The notes under the pieces were generated by a model that was given only the letters and a program-made list of their open reading frames with translations, ran no database searches and was not told the origin of the DNA. The position numbers and the translations under genes were made by a program. Positions 6,688 through 10,398 of a stretch of DNA of 10,398 nucleotides are shown one piece after another. The stretch is taken from the NCBI GenBank assembly GCA_046727435.1, contig JBKPCR010000351.1:1-10398 (forward strand). The letters are read 5' to 3'. Position 1 is the stretch's first letter; each line of letters starts with the position of its first letter. Source of the stretch: CAVPRW01 sp046727435 [NCBI: bacterium]. Its GTDB lineage: Bacteria > Tectomicrobia > Entotheonellia > J063.

Positions 6688-6999
6688 CTACCCAACGAGA
6701 AAGCGATACCCCTCTCGTCCGACCGTCTCCACATAGTGCGGTGTGGTCGCCGAATCGCCCAGGGCCGCCCGAATCTCCCGGATACTCACGCGCAGCACGA
6801 TGTCGGTGACGTGGGTCCCGGCCCACACCTGCTGTCGCAGCTCAGCCTTCGTCACCAGACGGCCGGGATGCTCGACCAGATATTGCAGCACTGCCAACGA
6901 GCGGGGACGCAGGGCAATGGGCTGATTCCCTCGCCACAAGCGGTCGTGCGTCACATCGAGACAGAACGGTCCAAAGGTAAGGTGGTGCGGGGGCTCCAT
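6688..6999 (-). CDS. Stand-alone winged-helix DNA-binding protein (copy 2)
   Basis: This 103-aa protein consists only of an OmpR/ToxR-type (Trans_reg_C) winged-helix domain. An N-terminal beta-sheet begins at LTFGPFCLDV (7-16). Helix 1 lies at 33-45, helix 2 starts at TKAELRQQVW (50-59), the recognition helix spans VTDIVLRVSIREIRAALG (64-81), and the wing ends in VETVGREGYRF (90-100). There is no receiver, membrane, ATPase or TPR domain; in most relatives this domain is joined to one of those. The ATG at 6999 is preferred because GAGGA lies 7 nt upstream and the same start has AGGAG in copy 1. A longer start at 7080 is possible, but the equivalent frame in copy 1 has an early TAG. The gene is divergent from the 66-aa gene at 7173. 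Tandem CTGTTCAA boxes in its leader suggest autoregulation. Confidence 0.85.
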   Translation of the reverse strand: MEPPHHLTFGPFCLDVTHDRLWRGNQPIALRPRSLAVLQYLVEHPGRLVTKAELRQQVWAGTHVTDIVLRVSIREIRAALGDSATTPHYVETVGREGYRFLVG

Positions 7000-7116
7000 C
7001 AGGGCTTCCTCGAGGTCAGCTTGAACAGCACTTGAACAGATCGAGGCCCGAACTCTGCCGAATTTAAACGCGCTGGCCATGGTCCTGAACAGGGAGCTGA
7101 TTGTATCTTACTGTAT
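6830..7116. repeat. Dispersed repeat, copy 2 (with 2579-2870)
   Basis: This is the intact counterpart of the stretch at 2579-2870, in the same orientation. The AATTTAAACGCGC block, the tandem TTGAACAGC boxes, the distal half-site and the TACAAT box are all preserved. Similarity fades just beyond 7116 and, on the other side, before 6830, where copy 1 is truncated. Confidence 0.75.
7021..7040 (-). promoter_or_regulatory. Tandem 11-bp operator box, copy 2
   Basis: TTGAACAG occurs at 7021-7028 and 7032-7039, an 11-bp period, and again in the form CTGAACAG at 7085-7092. The 53-bp distance from the second to the third unit is identical in copy 1. In the minus-strand sense this is CTGTTCAA-N3-CTGTTCAA, similar in form to a pho box. 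It lies in the leader of the winged-helix gene and in the shared region with the divergent 66-aa gene, so one protein could control both. Confidence 0.55.
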
Positions 7117-7128
7117 CATCAAGCACAA
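7100..7128 (-). promoter_or_regulatory. Candidate promoter of winged-helix gene
   Basis: TACAAT at 7100-7105 (minus strand) has TTGTGC 17 bp upstream (7123-7128). The -10 is conserved in copy 1 and the -35 is weak. The start of transcription would fall on the distal CTGAACAG half-site, which suits repression. Confidence 0.4.
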
Positions 7129-7172
7129 TATGAACTGATCGCACAAGGACGTGGTTTTGCGAGGACGTGCCC

Positions 7173-7373
7173 ATGGACCCATCCCAGCCAACGTTGCTGA
7201 CCAATCATGCTTTTCTGGTCCAGCTCCGCGTCCAGTCCCCAGACAGCCCCACGGCCTGGGAGGGCCGGGTCGAGCATGTGGTCTCAGGACAGGTGACACA
7301 CTTCCAGGCCCTGGAGGAGTTGCTGACCTTCATGCAGCATGTGCTAGCTGGCGTACAGCGACACTTAGACTAG
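7173..7373 (+). CDS. Small conserved hypothetical protein
   Basis: This encodes a 66-aa protein with the pattern 'NHAFLVQLRVQ...WEGRVEHVVSGQ-THFQALEELLTFM'. I recognise it from short uncharacterised bacterial proteins of the form 'FvVql...GRVEHivSGr..rF.sleELlaFi'. It probably forms one small beta-sheet and a C-terminal helix. No signal peptide or membrane segment is present, so it is cytoplasmic. The ATG at 7173 is chosen over the GTG at 7167 because GAGG lies 8 nt before it. It is divergent from the stand-alone winged-helix gene and probably shares its control region. A partner or ligand-sensing role is possible but unsupported. Confidence 0.6.
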   Translation: MDPSQPTLLTNHAFLVQLRVQSPDSPTAWEGRVEHVVSGQVTHFQALEELLTFMQHVLAGVQRHLD

Positions 7374-7524
7374 CTGTACCCGCGATGTCCGGGATGGAGG
7401 TGACGCTCGTCAAATAGAGCGGCCGAAGACCGTCCACCGTCGTCGGTAGTCATTGCAAATCTCGCTAGGAGAGCCGCAGGACAGGGATAGTCATAAATGC
7501 GCGGAGCAGCCAGCTTCCCTGTCA

Positions 7525-7573
7525 GGCAGATTATGGTATTGTGGCAGATTATGGTATTGTGGCAGATTATGGT
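7525..7573. repeat. Triple 18-bp tandem repeat
   Basis: GGCAGATTATGGTATTGT is repeated exactly at 7525-7542 and 7543-7560, and its first 13 bases recur at 7561-7573. It sits about 55-100 bp before the likely transcription start of the phosphoketolase gene, the usual place for activator sites. It may instead be slippage-made sequence with no function. Confidence 0.85.
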
Positions 7574-7625
7574 TCATACCTGAAACCAGCGATGCGGACC
7601 GCCCATTGGGTTTCTGTAGTGCAGT

Positions 7626-7631
7626 TATGAT
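7626..7631 (+). promoter_or_regulatory. Possible -10 box, phosphoketolase promoter
   Basis: TATGAT matches the TATAAT consensus at five of six positions and lies 34 bp before the start codon. No good -35 is found: CATTGG stands 16 bp upstream. That would fit a promoter needing an activator. Confidence 0.35.
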
Positions 7632-7646
7632 GGCGCTGTACGCCAT
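7630..7646 (+). promoter_or_regulatory. Inverted repeat in phosphoketolase leader
   Basis: ATGGCG and CGCCAT are separated by 5 nt (7630-7635 and 7641-7646). The site overlaps the likely transcription start and ends 7 nt before the ribosome binding site AAGGAG (7654-7659). It could be an operator or a small mRNA hairpin. Confidence 0.4.
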
Positions 7647-7665
7647 TCATGAGAAGGAGTGTACG

Positions 7666-10074
7666 ATGCCTGAGGTGCTTTCGAATGCAGAGCTGGACGC
7701 CATCCACGCATACTGGCGTGCGGCCAATTACCTGTCTGTCGGCCAGATCTATCTCTATGACAACCCGCTGTTGCAAAAACCCCTCAGCAAGGAGCACGTC
7801 AAGCCGCGACTGCTGGGCCACTGGGGGACGACGCCGGGCCTGAACTTCCTCTATGTTCACCTGAACCGACTCATCAAGAAGCACGACCTCGATATGATCT
7901 ACATCACCGGTCCGGGGCACGGCGGGCCAGGTCTGGTCGCCAACGCCTACCTGGAGGGGACCTACAGCGAGGTCTACCCGAACATCCCTGCGGATGCAGA
8001 AGGGATGAAGCAGCTGTTCAAGCAATTCTCCTTCCCCGGCGGTATTCCAAGCCACGTGGCACCGGAGACACCCGGTTCGATCCACGAGGGCGGCGAGCTC
8101 GGCTATGCCCTGTCTCATGCGTATGGGGCGGCCTTTGATAACCCGGACCTGATCGTCGCCGCGGTGGTCGGCGATGGTGAGGCGGAAACGGGGCCGCTGG
8201 CCACCTCGTGGCACTCGAACAAATTTCTCAACCCCGTCACTGACGGGGTGGTCTTGCCCATCCTGCACCTAAACGGTTACAAGATCGCCAACCCCTGTGT
8301 GCTGGCCCGCATCAGTCATGAGGAGCTGGACCAGCTCTTCCGTGGCTATGGATACACGCCCTACTTTGTCGAGGGGGATGAGCCGGAGAAGATGCACCAG
8401 CTCATGGCCGCCACGCTCGACAGCGTCATCGCTGACATCCAGCGCATCCAGGCTGAGGCGCGGCAGAATGGCTTCACGCAGCGGCCGCGCTGGCCCATGA
8501 TCGTGCTGCGCACGCCGAAGGGGTGGACCTGCCCGAAGGAGATCGACGGCCGGCGGACCGAGGGCTATTGGCGAGCCCACCAGGTGCCAATGGGGGAGAT
8601 GCACGAGAACCCCGCCCACATCACGATCCTCGAAGACTGGATGAAGAGCTACCGGCCGGAGGAGCTCTTCGACGCCCAGGGCACGTTCAAGGCCGAGCTG
8701 GCCGCCCTCGCCCCCACGGGCGAACGCCGGATGAGCGCCAACCCGCACGCCAACGGCGGTCTCCTGCTCAAGGACCTGCGCCTGCCCGACTTCCGCGCCT
8801 ATGCCGTCCCGGTGCCGAGCCCCGGGGCCGTCAGTGCCGAGTCCACCCGGGTCATGGGGAGGTTCCTGCGCGACGTGATGCAGTTAAACCTCGAATCGAA
8901 GAATTTTCGCCTCTTCAGTCCGGACGAGAACAACTCGAACCGCTGGCAGGACGCGCTGGAGGTCACCAACCGCGCCTGGGTGGCGGACACCTACCCGTAC
9001 GACGACCACTTGGCCCCCGACGGCCGCGTCATGGAGATGCTGAGCGAGCACCAGTGCCAAGGGTGGCTGGAAGGCTATCTGCTGACCGGGCGGCACGGGT
9101 TCTTCTCCTGCTACGAGGCGTTCATCCACATCATCGACTCGATGTTCAACCAGCACGCCAAGTGGCTGAAAGTCTGTCACGATATTCCCTGGCGGCGCTC
9201 GATCGGCTCGCTCAACTACCTGTTGTCATCGCACGTCTGGCGCCAGGATCATAATGGCTTTTCCCACCAAGATCCCGGGTTCATCGACCACGTCGTCAAT
9301 AAGAAGGCCGAGGTCGTGCGGGTCTATCTGCCGCCCGACGCCAACTGCCTGCTCAGCGTCACTGACCACTGCCTGCGCAGCCGCGACTACGTCAACGTCA
9401 TCGTCGCCGGCAAGCAGCCGGCGCCCCAGTGGCTGACCATGGATCAGGCGATCAACCACTGCACGGCGGGGATTGGCATCTGGGAGTGGGCGAGCAACGA
9501 CCGGGGTGGTGAACCGGACGTAGTGATGGCCTGCTGTGGCGACGTGCCGACGCTGGAGACGCTCGCCGCCGTCGATCTCTTTCGTCGGTATACTCCAGAG
9601 CTCAAGGTTCGCGTCATCAATGTCGTGGACCTGATGACACTCCAACCCCAGAGTGAGCACCCACACGGCCTGAGCGACAAGGACTTCGATACACTGTTCA
9701 CGAAGGATAAGCCGATCATCTTCGCGTTTCACGGCTATCCCTGGCTCATCCACCGGCTGACCTACCGACGGACGAACCACCCCAACCTGCACGTGCGCGG
9801 CTACAAGGAGGAGGGTACGACGACGACGCCTTTTGATATGTGTGTGGTAAACGATCTCGACCGTTTCCACTTGGTGCAGGACGTCATCGATCGGGTACCG
9901 CAATTAGGCGCCCGAGCCGCCTACGCCAAGCAGGCCATCCGCGACAAACTCATTGAGCACAAGCAGTACATCGCTGAGTACGGTGATGACATGCCTGAGG
10001 TCAGCAGCTGGACGTGGGGCCAACAGCAAGCGGCAGCTGGCCGCAGCAGCTCGACGGAGGCCGATAACGTTTGA
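7666..10074 (+). CDS. xfp: Xylulose-5-P/fructose-6-P phosphoketolase
   Basis: This 802-aa enzyme is a thiamine-diphosphate-dependent phosphoketolase (EC 4.1.2.9 / 4.1.2.22). It splits xylulose 5-phosphate with phosphate into acetyl phosphate and glyceraldehyde 3-phosphate, and in many members also fructose 6-phosphate into acetyl phosphate and erythrose 4-phosphate. Landmarks: GHWGTTPG (51-58), GPGHGGPG (82-89), [17 protein letters not shown] (138-154), the ThDP/Mg motif GDGEAETGP (169-177) and the [13 protein letters not shown] loop (296-308). Further on are the activating glutamate in GFFSCYEAF (478-486), [12 protein letters not shown] (527-538), and the C-terminal domain with [14 protein letters not shown] (648-661) and [17 protein letters not shown] (709-725). 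All expected catalytic histidines appear present. Length is normal. The start at 7666 has AAGGAG 6 nt upstream and begins just before the family's first conserved helix. Acetate kinase follows 136 bp downstream. Which substrate is preferred cannot be told. Confidence 0.97.
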   Translation: MPEVLSNAELDAIHAYWRAANYLSVGQIYLYDNPLLQKPLSKEHVKPRLLGHWGTTPGLNFLYVHLNRLIKKHDLDMIYITGPGHGGPGLVANAYLEGTYSEVYPNIPADAEGMKQLFKQFSFPGGIPSHVAPETPGSIHEGGELGYALSHAYGAAFDNPDLIVAAVVGDGEAETGPLATSWHSNKFLNPVTDGVVLPILHLNGYKIANPCVLARISHEELDQLFRGYGYTPYFVEGDEPEKMHQLMAATLDSVIADIQRIQAEARQNGFTQRPRWPMIVLRTPKGWTCPKEIDGRRTEGYWRAHQVPMGEMHENPAHITILEDWMKSYRPEELFDAQGTFKAELAALAPTGERRMSANPHANGGLLLKDLRLPDFRAYAVPVPSPGAVSAESTRVMGRFLRDVMQLNLESKNFRLFSPDENNSNRWQDALEVTNRAWVADTYPYDDHLAPDGRVMEMLSEHQCQGWLEGYLLTGRHGFFSCYEAFIHIIDSMFNQHAKWLKVCHDIPWRRSIGSLNYLLSSHVWRQDHNGFSHQDPGFIDHVVNKKAEVVRVYLPPDANCLLSVTDHCLRSRDYVNVIVAGKQPAPQWLTMDQAINHCTAGIGIWEWASNDRGGEPDVVMACCGDVPTLETLAAVDLFRRYTPELKVRVINVVDLMTLQPQSEHPHGLSDKDFDTLFTKDKPIIFAFHGYPWLIHRLTYRRTNHPNLHVRGYKEEGTTTTPFDMCVVNDLDRFHLVQDVIDRVPQLGARAAYAKQAIRDKLIEHKQYIAEYGDDMPEVSSWTWGQQQAAAGRSSSTEADNV

Positions 10075-10210
10075 GAGGTGACTGTGCAGTTGCGCCGCGA
10101 CACCCTGGATGCTCGCCGCCGAGCCGAAACAGGACAATTTGCCCAAGCATCGCGACGGGAACTGGCTTGCGGCGTGAGGTGGCATTTCCGAACATGTGCG
10201 AGGGTAAGCG
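10075..10210. other. Gap between phosphoketolase and acetate kinase
   Basis: The spacer is 136 bp, with no T-run terminator and no clear promoter. The two genes are likely co-transcribed. GAGGG about 6 nt before the ATG at 10211 serves as the ribosome binding site. Confidence 0.5.
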
Positions 10211-10398
10211 ATGCCGTCTGATCCTTCATCGGCTCACCACGTCATCCTGTGTCTCAACAGCGGTTCCTCGTCCTTGAAGCTCGCCCTCTATGACCTTGGA
10301 GAGGGGGAAGAGGTGCGGCTCGCCCACGGCGCGGTGGAACGTATCGGCCTGGCCAGTGGGCAGCTCTGGATCCGGGGCATGGACAACGAGGCGCTGGT
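10211..10398 (+). CDS. ackA: Acetate kinase, N-terminal part (cut by window)
   Basis: The first 62 codons are present and the gene runs off the window. Residues 11-25, VILCLNSGSSSLKLA, form the first strand and phosphate-binding loop of acetate kinase (EC 2.7.2.1), with the conserved Asn at 16 and the SGSSSLK turn. GAVERIG (40-46) matches the next conserved segment of the family. The enzyme converts acetyl phosphate and ADP to acetate and ATP. Its place after phosphoketolase fits this: acetyl phosphate from the first enzyme is its substrate. The ATG is supported by GAGGG 6 nt upstream. Butyrate and propionate kinases share this fold, but the context favours acetate kinase. Confidence 0.93.
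   Translation, partial: MPSDPSSAHHVILCLNSGSSSLKLALYDLGEGEEVRLAHGAVERIGLASGQLWIRGMDNEAL

Larger units (their letters stand above)
7374..7665. promoter_or_regulatory. Upstream region of phosphoketolase gene
   Basis: This is a 292-bp control region. The reading frame of the phosphoketolase is open back to 7453, but its first 71 codons include the translated tandem repeat (RLWYCG repeated) and are not family-like. The region contains the 18-bp triple repeat (7525-7573), a possible -10 (7626-7631) and an inverted repeat in the leader (7630-7646). Confidence 0.55.

Noticed and set aside
7000-7080. Longer start of the winged-helix protein at 7080
   Set aside because: It would translate the operator boxes, the equivalent frame in copy 1 has a TAG, and the 6999 start has its own ribosome binding site in both copies. 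Not fully excluded.
7525-7573. CRISPR-like array
   Set aside because: The units are directly abutting 18-mers with no spacers, so it is a plain tandem repeat.
7453-7665. 71-codon N-terminal extension of the phosphoketolase
   Set aside because: The extension translates the 18-bp tandem repeat and is not family-like. The ATG at 7666 has an ideal AAGGAG, and the protein from there has normal length.
8523-9254. 243-codon plus-strand frame inside phosphoketolase
   Set aside because: It is an out-of-frame shadow rich in Arg, Pro and Gly and lies wholly within the conserved gene.
7567-9903. Three long minus-strand frames (7567-8268, 8269-8748, 9226-9903)
   Set aside because: All are antisense to the phosphoketolase gene, a known effect of biased third codon positions. 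None resembles a protein family.
10071-10277. 68-codon frame bridging phosphoketolase and acetate kinase
   Set aside because: It overlaps the acetate kinase start in another frame and shows no recognisable content.

Overview
This is a GC-rich window from a bacterial chromosome. Gene density is moderate and there are long gene-poor stretches between short secreted, membrane and regulatory genes. The proteins suggest a Gram-negative-type, deep-branching environmental bacterium, for example of the Nitrospirota, Methylomirabilota or Tectomicrobia kind. The phylum is inferred from general protein style and cannot be settled from this sequence. No tRNA, rRNA or CRISPR array was seen.

Left part (1-2160). 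The first 614 bases hold no convincing gene. They carry a 26-bp near-perfect palindrome (30-55), a short direct repeat with a hairpin (102-131), and a pair of 28-bp inverted repeats (261-288 and 398-425) that look like the ends of a small non-autonomous transposable element or an IS remnant. Two secreted-protein genes follow on the minus strand: a 137-aa protein resembling DUF2541/YaaI (615-1028) and a 277-aa protein tentatively DUF3047-like (1327-2160).

Middle part (2161-6326). A broken copy of a winged-helix regulator gene (2579-2753, minus) lies divergent from a small gene that appears frameshifted (2897-3152, plus). About 750 bp with little coding signal follow. Two unrelated inner-membrane protein genes come next on the plus strand, DUF502 (3906-4508) and DUF2254 (4989-6326). 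Between them is a minus-strand fragment of an IS630-type transposase N-terminus.

Right part (6327-10398). A complete 103-aa stand-alone winged-helix protein (6688-6999, minus) is divergent from a 66-aa small protein gene (7173-7373, plus). Its gene start and about 115 bp of upstream DNA are colinear with the broken copy at 2579-2870. Both copies carry a tandem 11-bp-spaced CTGTTCAA box, which is the architecture bound by OmpR/PhoB-type winged helices.

The window ends with a xylulose-5-phosphate/fructose-6-phosphate phosphoketolase gene (7666-10074) followed by the start of acetate kinase (10211 onward). Together these form a route from sugar phosphate to acetyl phosphate and then to acetate plus ATP. 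The phosphoketolase gene is preceded by three tandem copies of an 18-bp unit and a small inverted repeat in its leader, which suggests dedicated regulation.
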